From: Streptomyces sp. SAI-135
Lineage (GTDB): Bacteria; Actinomycetota; Actinomycetes; Streptomycetales; Streptomycetaceae
Length of the DNA: 64,000 nucleotides
Reading direction: 5' to 3'
Assembly: GCF_029893805.1 (NCBI RefSeq)
Contig: NZ_JARXYP010000001.1
Coordinates: forward strand, 682,001 to 746,000
The notes under the pieces were generated by a model. The model had not been told where the DNA came from and made no database searches. It saw nothing but the letters and a program-made list of their open reading frames with translations. The position numbers and the translations under genes were made by a program. Shown one piece after another: positions 27,209 to 35,313 of this stretch (position 1 is its first letter; each line of letters starts with the position of its first letter).

Positions 27209-27970
27209 TCACACGATCGTGATGCCGCCGTCCACCGGCAAGGTCTGGCCAGTGATGTAGCCGGCCGCGTCGGAGGCCAGGAAGACCACCGCGGCGGCGA
27301 GCTCCCGCGGGTCGCCCATGCGTCCGGCGGGGATCCGCGACAGCTGTCCGTCCAGGTAGCCGGGCGGATATTGGTCTGTCATCTCCGAGCTGAAAAAGCC
27401 CGGCGCCAAGGCGTTGACCCTGATTCCCTTGCGGCCGGTCCACTGCTGTGCGAGGTCGCGCGTCAGACCGATGAGCGCGGCCTTCGACGCGCTGTAGGCG
27501 GCCTGGGGCAGCCCAGCGGTGGTGAGCCCGAGGATCGAGGAGATGTTGATGATGTTCGAGCCCGGCTCCATCACCCGTGCGCAGGCTTGGGCCATCCAGT
27601 AACAGCCGTTGAGGTTGACGTCGATGACGGAGCGGAACTGCTGCGGGGTCTCGCGCAGAGCCGGTACGGCGGTGCCTCTACCGGCGTTGTTGACCAAGAC
27701 GTCGACCTGTCCGAACTCCGCCAGTGTCCTGACCGTGAGCTGCTCGCAGGCTGCGGGATCCGAGACGTCGGTCAGGACGGTCAAGGCCCGCCTTCCGGCC
27801 GCCTCGACCAGTTCGGCGGTCTTCCGAAGTCCCTCGGCGCGGCGGGCAGCCAGGACGACGTGCGCTCCCGCCTCGGCGAGCCCCTGGGCGAAAGCGACCC
27901 CCAAGCCGCTTGAGGCACCGGTGACCAGCGCGACCTTGTCGTCGAGGCGAAACAGTTCGGGGACGGGCAT
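27209..27970 (-). CDS. Short-chain dehydrogenase/reductase
   Basis: 253 residues. TGASSGLGVAF is the cofactor loop, LVNNAGRG the structural motif, and YSASKAALIGL carries the catalytic Tyr and Lys; the C-terminus GQTLPVDGGITIV is typical of classical SDRs. It is last of a three-gene operon with the acyl-CoA dehydrogenase (29020) and kinase-like gene (27992), 21 bases downstream of the latter, suggesting a step of acyl-CoA or hydroxyacyl oxidation. Confidence 0.93.
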   Translation of the reverse strand: MPVPELFRLDDKVALVTGASSGLGVAFAQGLAEAGAHVVLAARRAEGLRKTAELVEAAGRRALTVLTDVSDPAACEQLTVRTLAEFGQVDVLVNNAGRGTAVPALRETPQQFRSVIDVNLNGCYWMAQACARVMEPGSNIINISSILGLTTAGLPQAAYSASKAALIGLTRDLAQQWTGRKGIRVNALAPGFFSSEMTDQYPPGYLDGQLSRIPAGRMGDPRELAAAVVFLASDAAGYITGQTLPVDGGITIV

Positions 27971-27991
27971 GGGGTGAACTCCTCACGGCGG

Positions 27992-29023
27992 TCAGCGGGC
28001 GGCTCTCGGCAGGGCCTCGCGGGCGAGTTCCAGGTATCGGGGCACGGCGTCACCGGCCGTGTCGAAGCCGGGGCCGCTGTCGGCGCCGGACCGTCTGCGA
28101 TGGTCGATTCCCGCTGCGATCGCAGCGATCTTGAAGTTGGCCAGGGCCAGGTGGAAGTCCCAGTGCGCGAGTTCACAGCCCCCGGCCTCGACGTACATCG
28201 CGGCCAGACCATCGGCGGACGGCAGTCGGTCACTGGTCCAGGCGCTCGGGGCACCCATGATGAGGTCGAAGGCCGGGTCCCGGTAGGCGCACATCATGGC
28301 CACGTCGGCCACCGGATCCCCGATGGTCGAGAGCTCCCAGTCGACCACCGCTGCCACTTCGGCATTGTCGAGGATCGTGTTGTCTACGCGGTAGTCGCCG
28401 TGCACGACGGCGCTGGTCGGCTGGCCCGGCACCCTGCGGCCGAGATTGCGGATGACCTCGTCGGCGAGCGGCTGGAGCTGCGGGTTCCCGGTCAGGCTCC
28501 ATTGCTTGGCCCAGCGCCTCAACTGACGGGCCGCATAACCCTCAGGGCGCCCGAAGTCCGCCAGTCCGGCCGAGACATAGTCAAACCGGTGCAGGGCGAT
28601 CAGCGCACCGAGCATGCTCGCCACGACCTGATCGACTTCCCAGTCACTGAGTCGGGCCAGGTCCTCCCTGGTCCGGAGCACCCGGCCGTCGACGAATGTG
28701 CTGATGGCGAAGGGCCCGCCGAGGAGCTGCTCGCGGGAGTGGAGGAGCACCGCCTCGGCCACCGGGACGCGAGAGCCGCGAAGCGCTGTCGTCACCCGGT
28801 GTTCCCGCGCGATGTCGTGGGCTGAGGGAGTCCGTCCGGCTCGCGGCGGTGTGCGCAGCACCCAGTGGTGCACGCCGTCGGTGATCCGGTAGGTCACGTT
28901 GGACCGGCCGCCGGTGATGACCGATGCGTCCAGCCGGCCGACCGGCTGGTGGCCGGCCGACGTGAGGGCCGCCGCCACTCCTTCGAGCTGCCATGCGGTG
29001 AGAGCCGCCGGGGCAACGCTCAT
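27992..29023 (-). CDS. Aminoglycoside-phosphotransferase-fold protein (ACAD10/11-like)
   Basis: 343 residues. The kinase-like fold shows the catalytic loop VVHGDYRVDNTIL and the metal-binding VVDWELSTIGDPVAD. This subgroup is usually found beside acyl-CoA dehydrogenases, as here, and is related to the kinase domains of ACAD10/11 that phosphorylate 4-hydroxyacyl-CoAs. So a role in hydroxyacyl-CoA dehydration is reasonable but inferred. It starts at ATG 29023, overlapping the dehydrogenase stop by four bases. Confidence 0.9.
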   Translation of the reverse strand: MSVAPAALTAWQLEGVAAALTSAGHQPVGRLDASVITGGRSNVTYRITDGVHHWVLRTPPRAGRTPSAHDIAREHRVTTALRGSRVPVAEAVLLHSREQLLGGPFAISTFVDGRVLRTREDLARLSDWEVDQVVASMLGALIALHRFDYVSAGLADFGRPEGYAARQLRRWAKQWSLTGNPQLQPLADEVIRNLGRRVPGQPTSAVVHGDYRVDNTILDNAEVAAVVDWELSTIGDPVADVAMMCAYRDPAFDLIMGAPSAWTSDRLPSADGLAAMYVEAGGCELAHWDFHLALANFKIAAIAAGIDHRRRSGADSGPGFDTAGDAVPRYLELAREALPRAAR

Positions 29024-30228
29024 GAGCCTGCAATCCATCGGATGGCACGGCGTGCGATCGCCCATCGGTGCACCTCGGACGGCCCGTCGTAGATGCGGAA
29101 GGGGCGCAGCTCACGAGCGATCTTGGCAACCGGCAGTTCGTCCGAGACGCCCAGAGCACCGCACATCTGGACGGCACGGTCGACGACCCGGTTCAGGGCC
29201 TCGGACGCGAACGTCTTCGCGATCGAGGTGCTCGCGGACGCGTGACCGCCTTCGTCCAGTTCCCGGCACGCTTCCAGGAGGAGGGCGCGCGTGGCGGCCA
29301 GGTCGATCTCGCTGTCCGCGATCAGTTGCTGGACCATCCCGAGGTCCGCAAGTCGCCCGGCGAAGGCACGCCTTCCCGCGACATGCTCGATGGCGACCTC
29401 GTGGGCTCGCTGCGCGGCGCCGGTCCACCTCATGACGTGCGTCATCCGCGCGGGACCGAGCCGAACCTGCGCATAGCGGAAACCTTCGTCGACCGCGCCC
29501 AGAACGTCGGTGTCCGGCACGACGACGTCGGTGAACGTGACTTCGCAATGACCGCCGAGCATAGAACGGTCCATTGTGCCGATATGCCGCGCGACCTTGA
29601 TTCCGGCGCGATCGGCCGGAGCGAGCAGCATCGTGGCGCCGCCCCGATCCCCCGGCTCGCCGCTGGTGCGGGCCATGACGATGAAGAAGCCCGCTCCGTC
29701 CGCGCCGGTGATGAACCACTTGCGTCCATTGACCAACCAGCCCCCCGCGACCCGCGTGGCGGTCGTGGTGAGCAATGACGGATCCGAGCCGGCGCCTGGC
29801 GCCGGCTCGGTCATCGCGAATGCGCTCCGCACCTCACCTCGCACGAGAGGACGGAGGTACTGCTGGCGCTGCTCCGCTGTCGCCACGTGGTCGAGGAGAT
29901 GGATGTTGCCCTCGTCGGGAGCGTTGATGTTCAACGCCATCGCTCCGAACAGAGAGCGGCCTGCGGTTTCGAACACGGGTGCACGGTCGACCATGCCGAG
30001 GCCGAGTCCGCCGAGGTCTGCGGGGCCGTGCGGGGACAACAGCCCGCGTGCACGGGCACCGGCCTGAAGCCGGATGCGCAGCGACTCTCCGCCGGCTGCC
30101 TCGACGTCGCCGTCGTGCTCGTCGTCCACGGGCAGGACGTGCTCGGCGATGAACTCCTCGACACCGGTGACCAGGCTTGCCGGCGGCGCAGCCTCGGCTT
30201 GTTCAGGGACCGTCGGTGGGGTCATCAC
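29020..30228 (-). CDS. Acyl-CoA dehydrogenase
   Basis: 402 residues. FAMTEPAPGAGSDPSLL and WFITGADGAGFFIVMAR are the FAD/substrate-binding middle-domain signatures; the C-terminal helical domain has QMCGALGVSDELPVAKIAR and YDGPSEVHRW. It is the first gene of a tight operon with the kinase-like protein. Together they resemble the ACAD11-like arrangement in which an acyl-CoA dehydrogenase acts with an APH-fold kinase. Confidence 0.93.
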   Translation of the reverse strand: MMTPPTVPEQAEAAPPASLVTGVEEFIAEHVLPVDDEHDGDVEAAGGESLRIRLQAGARARGLLSPHGPADLGGLGLGMVDRAPVFETAGRSLFGAMALNINAPDEGNIHLLDHVATAEQRQQYLRPLVRGEVRSAFAMTEPAPGAGSDPSLLTTTATRVAGGWLVNGRKWFITGADGAGFFIVMARTSGEPGDRGGATMLLAPADRAGIKVARHIGTMDRSMLGGHCEVTFTDVVVPDTDVLGAVDEGFRYAQVRLGPARMTHVMRWTGAAQRAHEVAIEHVAGRRAFAGRLADLGMVQQLIADSEIDLAATRALLLEACRELDEGGHASASTSIAKTFASEALNRVVDRAVQMCGALGVSDELPVAKIARELRPFRIYDGPSEVHRWAIARRAIRWIAGS

Positions 30229-30297
30229 CGCACTCCTTCACTCTGCTCCGGACGGCCTCGCGCCGCTTGTCCGGACTCGGCCGGGACACCCTCGATG

Positions 30298-30361
30298 TGA
30301 TCGCGCACGGTCAGGGGCATGGAAGGGAAGGTAGCCGCACCTCAGCCGGCTGGCGCGATCA
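30298..30361. promoter_or_regulatory. Spaced inverted repeat in a divergent promoter region
   Basis: TGATCGCGC (30298-30306) and its exact complement GCGCGATCA (30353-30361) flank a 46-base spacer between the acyl-CoA dehydrogenase (start 30228) and the SDR (start 30424). Two half-sites about five turns apart could serve a looping or dimer-of-dimers regulator. No regulator gene is adjacent. Confidence 0.3.
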
Positions 30362-30423
30362 TCGGTCCGCTCCGCTGAACACCTCGCTCGACGGCATCCG
30401 CAGAACCAGCGAACCTCGACGCT

Positions 30424-31224
30424 ATGACTGAGAGCGGAGACGGAGCGGCGTCTGCCCCGTTCGACCTGACCGGCAAGGTGGCGCTGGTCACGGGCGGGAA
30501 CGGCGGCATCGGTCTCGGCATGGCCGAGGGGCTGGCTCGCGCCGGTGCCGCTGTCGCCATCTGGGGTCGAGACGGTACGAAGCTCGAAACGGCCGCGGGA
30601 AAGCTGGCGCAGTACGGCGCCCCGGTGCACACGGCGATGGTCGACGTCAGCGACGCCGACGCCGTGGCCTCGGCCACCGAGGACACGGTCCGGCGCCTCG
30701 GTCGAATCGACGCGGTATTCGCGAACGCCGGCGTCGGCGGACGCACCAAGTTCCTGGATCTCGACCCTTCCGAGTTGCACCGTGTCCTGGCCACCGACCT
30801 CGACGGCGCGCTGTGGACGTTGCGAGAGGCGGCGCGCCACATGGTGGCGCGGGCCGAGACAGGGGACCCCGGGGGGTCCTTGGTCACCATCTCCAGTGTC
30901 TCCGCGATCCGCGGGGCGCCCACGCTGCAGTCGTACGCTGCGGCGAAGGGCGCGCTCGCCTCGGTCACCCGGGGGCTCGCGGTCGAGTTCGGACGCCACG
31001 CTATCCGCGCCAACACGATCATCCCCGGCTGGATCCGTACCGAGATGACCGCGGGCAGTTTCGACCGTCCGCACGTCCAGGAAGCGATCCTCAAGCGGGT
31101 GCCGATCCGGCGTTGGGGTACGAGTGCGGACTTCGCCGGCCTCGCTGTCTACCTTGCGTCCAACGCTTCCGCCTACCACACGGGCGACACCTTGGTCGTC
31201 GACGGCGGCTACACGGTGTCCTGA
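30424..31224 (+). CDS. Short-chain dehydrogenase/reductase
   Basis: 266 residues. LVTGGNGGIGLGMAEGL is the cofactor loop, FANAGVGG replaces NNAG, and SYAAAKGALASVTRGLA holds Tyr-x3-Lys; the C-terminus is GDTLVVDGGYTV. It is the first of four genes running to 34514 (SDR, NmrA-like, two acyl-CoA dehydrogenases), with short gaps or overlaps, so it should act in the same acyl-CoA pathway. Confidence 0.93.
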   Translation: MTESGDGAASAPFDLTGKVALVTGGNGGIGLGMAEGLARAGAAVAIWGRDGTKLETAAGKLAQYGAPVHTAMVDVSDADAVASATEDTVRRLGRIDAVFANAGVGGRTKFLDLDPSELHRVLATDLDGALWTLREAARHMVARAETGDPGGSLVTISSVSAIRGAPTLQSYAAAKGALASVTRGLAVEFGRHAIRANTIIPGWIRTEMTAGSFDRPHVQEAILKRVPIRRWGTSADFAGLAVYLASNASAYHTGDTLVVDGGYTVS

Positions 31225-31250
31225 AAAGAGTGTCATTCATGGAGGAGCAG

Positions 31251-32213
31251 ATGAGCGAGCAACGAACCGGTCCGGCGGCCGACGGCCCGGTCCTGGTGGT
31301 CGGGGCGACCGGAAAGCAGGGCGGAGCGGCTGCGCGAGCACTCCTGGCCGCCGGAGTCCCGGTCCGTGCGCTGGTGCGCGACCCTGACTCCGAGCGCGCC
31401 AAAGCACTCGCGGACCTCGGGGCGAGTGTGGCGGTGGGTGACCTCTACGATGCGGACTCACTGATTCAGCCGTGCACCGGGGTCCGGGCGGTCTTCTCCG
31501 TACTCAGTCCGGACATGGCGCGTCCAGAGGCTGATGCCGAGCGGACCCATGCGCGCAACCTCATCTCGGTGGCGGCAGCAGCCGGGGTACGGCACTTCGT
31601 GCAGACATCGGCGTCCGGTGCCGGTCACCACCTGACGGCGCCCGGGTGGAAAGAGGGGCGCTGGCAGCAGTCGTACAGCGATCTGGTGCCGCCGATCAGT
31701 GACTACTGGGTCAGCAAGGAGGAGGTCAACGACCTTGTCCGCAAGGCCGGTTTTCCCGTCTGGACCATCCTCTACCCCGCTACGTTCATGGAGATGTTCC
31801 TGCGCCCCTCGGTCTACTTCGAGGGCCGTACGAGCAACCGTCTGATGGCCGCCGTCGATCCGGAGACGACCTACGCGCTCATCGCGGTCGAGGACATCGG
31901 CCGCGCGGCGGCCGCCGCCATCCTGGAGCCCGAGCGGTTCCACGGTGTCGAGCTGCAACTGGCGGGCGACGTGCTCACCTTCATCGAGATCGCGGAAGTG
32001 CTGTCGCGCGCCTGGGGTGAGCAGATCCTCCCGCCCGAGCTGCCGATGACGGCCGAGCAGGCTCTGGCCAAGGGAATGGTCGCACCCATCGTGCAGGCGA
32101 GTGAGTGGAACCGCGACGTGGGCCAGCCCGCCACGCCGGAGCAGTTCAGGTCCTTCGGGGGCAAGCCGCTGAGCCTCGAGGCGTGGGCGCTGGCCCTCGC
32201 TGCGAGCCGATGA
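31251..32213 (+). CDS. NmrA/atypical SDR family NAD(P)-binding protein
   Basis: 320 residues. The dinucleotide fold shows VLVVGATGKQGGAAARALL, and the absence of a canonical YxxxK pair, with YWVSKEEVNDLVRKAG in that place, fits the NmrA-like branch. Members act as redox sensors or as isoflavone-reductase-like enzymes. ATG 31251 follows GGAGGAG three bases upstream; ATG 31239 is also possible. Its stop overlaps the next start (ATGA at 32210). Confidence 0.88.
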   Translation: MSEQRTGPAADGPVLVVGATGKQGGAAARALLAAGVPVRALVRDPDSERAKALADLGASVAVGDLYDADSLIQPCTGVRAVFSVLSPDMARPEADAERTHARNLISVAAAAGVRHFVQTSASGAGHHLTAPGWKEGRWQQSYSDLVPPISDYWVSKEEVNDLVRKAGFPVWTILYPATFMEMFLRPSVYFEGRTSNRLMAAVDPETTYALIAVEDIGRAAAAAILEPERFHGVELQLAGDVLTFIEIAEVLSRAWGEQILPPELPMTAEQALAKGMVAPIVQASEWNRDVGQPATPEQFRSFGGKPLSLEAWALALAASR

Positions 32214-33382
32214 GCGCCGCAGACCAGGTCGAGCGGCTGACCCGTCGCCTGCTGGAGCGGTATCCGCCACAGACGACGGGCCGGACGGCGTTTCTCGCCG
32301 CCCAGTACGACGCGGGGTTGACCTGGGTGCACCATCCCGCCGGGCGCGGGGGACTCGGCGGAGAACGCGATGCCCAGCGCAGGGTGTTCGAACTACTCAC
32401 AGCCGCCGGCGCGCCGAACCTCCAGGTCGAGAGCAGGCTGGCCTACTCGATGGGCGCGCCGAGCGTACTCGAGTGGGGCAGCGGCGAGCAGCAGGAACGC
32501 TACTTGCGGGCCATCGCGACGGGGGAACGCTGGTGCCAGCTGTTCTCCGAGCCGGGTGCTGGCTCGGACCTCGCCGCGATCGACACCCGGGCCGTTCGCG
32601 AGCAGGGCGGCTGGCGCGTGACCGGACAGAAGGTCTGGACATCCATGGCCGCCTCGTCTCAGCGGGGCATGTTGCTGGCCCGCACCGATCCGGCTCAGCC
32701 CAAGCACCGCGGACTCACCTACTTCGTGCTCGATCTGGCGACTCCGGGGGTCGAGATCCGGCCCTTGCGCCAGATCACCGGCGAAGCGGAGTTCAGCGAG
32801 GTCTATCTGACCGACGTCCTCATCCCCGACACCGACCGCCTTGGCCCGGTGAACGCGGGCTGGAAAGTCGCGATGTCGACGTTGATGAACGAACGTGACA
32901 TGTTCGGCACGAAGGCGGCCGAAAGCGGTCCCGTCGAGCTCGCGCTCGCCCTGTACCGCGAGAGAGCCGGCGGTGATCCTGACCTCCGAACGAGGATGGT
33001 GCGGCTGTGGCTGCGCGGACACGTCCTCCGTCTGTACGCCGCTCGCGCCGCCAGACGGTCGACCGGGACGCCTGGTCCGCAGAGTTCCGTGAGCAAGGTC
33101 GGTTTCGCCGAACTGAACAAGGACGGCTACGAACTCTGCCTGGACCTGCTCGGCGACGAGGCGCTGCTCTACGACACCTATGAACCCGACGAGCTCACGG
33201 CACCCTCCGGAGCGGGTGCCTCCCAGGACCCGCGCAGGCTCTTCCTGCGCTCCCGGGCCAATTCCATCGAAGGTGGGACGACAGAGATCATGCGCAACAT
33301 CCTCGCCGAGCGAGTGCTTGGCCTGCCCGCTGAGCCGAGGGTCGACAAGGACCTTCCCTACTCCTCGCTCCGGCGTGGTTAG
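32210..33382 (+). CDS. Acyl-CoA dehydrogenase (first of an overlapping pair)
   Basis: 390 residues. QLFSEPGAGSDLAAI and WTSMAASSQRGMLLARTD are the acyl-CoA dehydrogenase middle-domain motifs; SIEGGTTEIMRNILAERVLGLP ends the helical C-domain. The open frame extends upstream but the ATGA overlap with the NmrA-like gene fixes the start at 32210. Its end overlaps the next dehydrogenase gene by eight bases. Adjacent unequal pairs of this type often form heterotetramers in steroid and cyclic-acid degradation; that is inference here. Confidence 0.93.
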   Translation: MSAADQVERLTRRLLERYPPQTTGRTAFLAAQYDAGLTWVHHPAGRGGLGGERDAQRRVFELLTAAGAPNLQVESRLAYSMGAPSVLEWGSGEQQERYLRAIATGERWCQLFSEPGAGSDLAAIDTRAVREQGGWRVTGQKVWTSMAASSQRGMLLARTDPAQPKHRGLTYFVLDLATPGVEIRPLRQITGEAEFSEVYLTDVLIPDTDRLGPVNAGWKVAMSTLMNERDMFGTKAAESGPVELALALYRERAGGDPDLRTRMVRLWLRGHVLRLYAARAARRSTGTPGPQSSVSKVGFAELNKDGYELCLDLLGDEALLYDTYEPDELTAPSGAGASQDPRRLFLRSRANSIEGGTTEIMRNILAERVLGLPAEPRVDKDLPYSSLRRG

Positions 33383-34514
33383 CTCGCCGCCGACCGCGGC
33401 CGGCGTGGACGAGCCGGACGAGCTGCGCGACCTCCGCTCGACCTTGCACCGGATGCTGGCAAGCACGGCGCCCGAGTCCGTCGTACGTGAACATCTCGAT
33501 TCGCCCGAGGGATTCGACCGTTCGGCATGGACACGCCTGGCCACGGAGATCGGGGTCCAGGGGTTGGCCGTGGCAGAGGAGTACGGCGGCGCGGGCTGCG
33601 GGATGCGCGAGCTGGCGGTCGCCGGCGAGGAGCTCGGCTACTCGCTGTTTCCCGGCCCGTTCCTGTCCACGGTACTGCTGGGCGCGACGCTCATAGCCCG
33701 GTCGCGGGACGCTGCGACGATGCAGGCTCTGCTCCCCGGGATAGCCGACGGTTCTCTTGTCTGCACGCTCGCACTGCCTCAGCACGGCGCGGGCTGGGAT
33801 GCCGACGCCACCACCGTGACCGCCGTCTCGGAAGCGGGCACGTGGACATTGACCGGGACCATCGACCACGTCCTCGACGGCCAGGTCGCCGACGTCATTC
33901 TGGTCCCGGCTCGCCACGACGGCGTGATCTCGGTGTTCAGGGTGGACGCGAACAGTCCATCGGTCGAGGTCCGGCCGGCCCTCTCCATGGACCAGACGCG
34001 ACGGTTCGCGCACGTCGATCTGACCTCGGCGTCCGCCCTGAGGATCGGCGCGCCGGGGTCGGCTCGGCAACTCCTCGCGGACGCCGGGGCGGTCGGCTCC
34101 GTCGGCCTGGCCGCCGATCAGATGGGGGGCGCGCGGCGGATGCTCGAGGTCACCGCCGACTACGCCCGGACCCGCTACCAGTTCGGGCGTCCGATCGGTT
34201 CGTTCCAGGCCGTGAAGCATGCCCTCGCGAACATGCTCATCAGCACCGAGCTCGCCCGCGCCGCTCTCGACGACGCGGTGCGCGCAGTGGACGAGAAAGC
34301 GCGGGACATGGGCACCGCGGTAAGTGTCGCGAACATTGTCTGCTCCGAGGCCTACTACGACGTCGCGGCAGCGGCGATCCAACTGCACGGAGGTATCGGC
34401 TTCACCTGGGAACACAGCGCTCACCTCTACTTCAAGCGCGCGACGGCTGACCGTTTTCTCCTGGGCACACCGGCCCACCACGCGCAGCGACTGGCGGGAG
34501 CCCTGGAACTGTGA
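33375..34514 (+). CDS. Acyl-CoA dehydrogenase (second of an overlapping pair)
   Basis: 379 residues from GTG 33375, inside the end of the previous gene. It has AVAEEYGGAGCGMRELAVAG in the N-domain, RTRYQFGRPIGSFQAVKHAL in the C-domain and QLHGGIGFTWEHSAHLYFKR at the end. The usual TEPxAGSD middle motif is absent; the corresponding region reads SLVCTLALPQHGAGWDADA, a pattern of the smaller FadE-like partners of heteromeric dehydrogenases. It probably works together with its overlapping neighbour. Confidence 0.93.
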   Translation: MVSSPPTAAGVDEPDELRDLRSTLHRMLASTAPESVVREHLDSPEGFDRSAWTRLATEIGVQGLAVAEEYGGAGCGMRELAVAGEELGYSLFPGPFLSTVLLGATLIARSRDAATMQALLPGIADGSLVCTLALPQHGAGWDADATTVTAVSEAGTWTLTGTIDHVLDGQVADVILVPARHDGVISVFRVDANSPSVEVRPALSMDQTRRFAHVDLTSASALRIGAPGSARQLLADAGAVGSVGLAADQMGGARRMLEVTADYARTRYQFGRPIGSFQAVKHALANMLISTELARAALDDAVRAVDEKARDMGTAVSVANIVCSEAYYDVAAAAIQLHGGIGFTWEHSAHLYFKRATADRFLLGTPAHHAQRLAGALEL

Positions 34515-34538
34515 GCCATGTGAGGACGCACGCGCCAC

Positions 34539-35186
34539 CTACGAGGTCCGGGCGAGCGAAACAACCGGGAGTTCGAGGCCATGACGGGTGAGCTCGTGGA
34601 CAAACCTGCCGGTCAGCTCGGCGGCGCTGGGCCGTGCACCTCCCGTGTCGCCCGGGTCGAGGTGAATCGTCCCGAACCGCTCATGGAGCTCGTCGTACAG
34701 ACCGTCGAGCTGGCGGATCCGGAGGCGCCGGCTCGCGGAGCGCCAGCTTCCCGCCTGCCCCCGCCGTCCGGCGCCCGGTCGGGTCGTGAGCAGGACAGCG
34801 CCCCGGCGCGAGAGCACCCGGGCGCAGTGCAGCAGGTGCGCCCTCGTCGCGGCAAAATCCCACTGCGGATCACGCACGTCGGCCAGCCCGGCAGCCAGGC
34901 ACACCAGGTGCGGCCGCTGGGCGACCGCGACGCGCAGCTGGACCCGTCGCACGTCGTACGTCGTGGCCCCTGCGCTTCTCGCGTCGCACCAGGAGAGATC
35001 GTGAGCTGCACCGATGACGCGCGCCAGCATCTGGGGCCATCCCCTGCCCATGGGCCCCCTCGACCGCAGGGTCGCACCGTCACCCATGACCGCCAGCCGG
35101 ACATAGCAGCGATCCGCTCCCGTCTCAAGCCTCCTCCTGGGCGCTCCGATGGTCAGGTGCGGCGGTTGATAGCTCATCCCTGTCAT
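34539..35186 (-). CDS. SGNH/GDSL-hydrolase-like protein lacking the nucleophile serine
   Basis: 215 residues. The layout matches Streptomyces SGNH hydrolases: block I as RLAVMGDGATLRS, block II as CDARSAGATTYDV, then ALRP-like VAVAQRPHLVCLAAGLADV and a strand GAVLLTTRP. In block I the GDSxT serine is glycine (GDGAT) and the Asn of block III is replaced. So hydrolytic activity is doubtful; it may be a non-catalytic or altered member. ATG 35186 has AGGGG eight bases upstream. It is divergent from the LAL regulator at 35314. Confidence 0.72.
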   Translation of the reverse strand: MTGMSYQPPHLTIGAPRRRLETGADRCYVRLAVMGDGATLRSRGPMGRGWPQMLARVIGAAHDLSWCDARSAGATTYDVRRVQLRVAVAQRPHLVCLAAGLADVRDPQWDFAATRAHLLHCARVLSRRGAVLLTTRPGAGRRGQAGSWRSASRRLRIRQLDGLYDELHERFGTIHLDPGDTGGARPSAAELTGRFVHELTRHGLELPVVSLARTS

Positions 35187-35313
35187 GTGGAAACCCCTGA
35201 CGTCGTGGCGGGCGTCACACCCGGTCCAGGTCAGGGTCACCGGTCCCGATGCTCCAGTAATCCCTCGATCTACCTACATGCCTACCTATGGTCTCCCCCG
35301 CTACGATCGGCTG

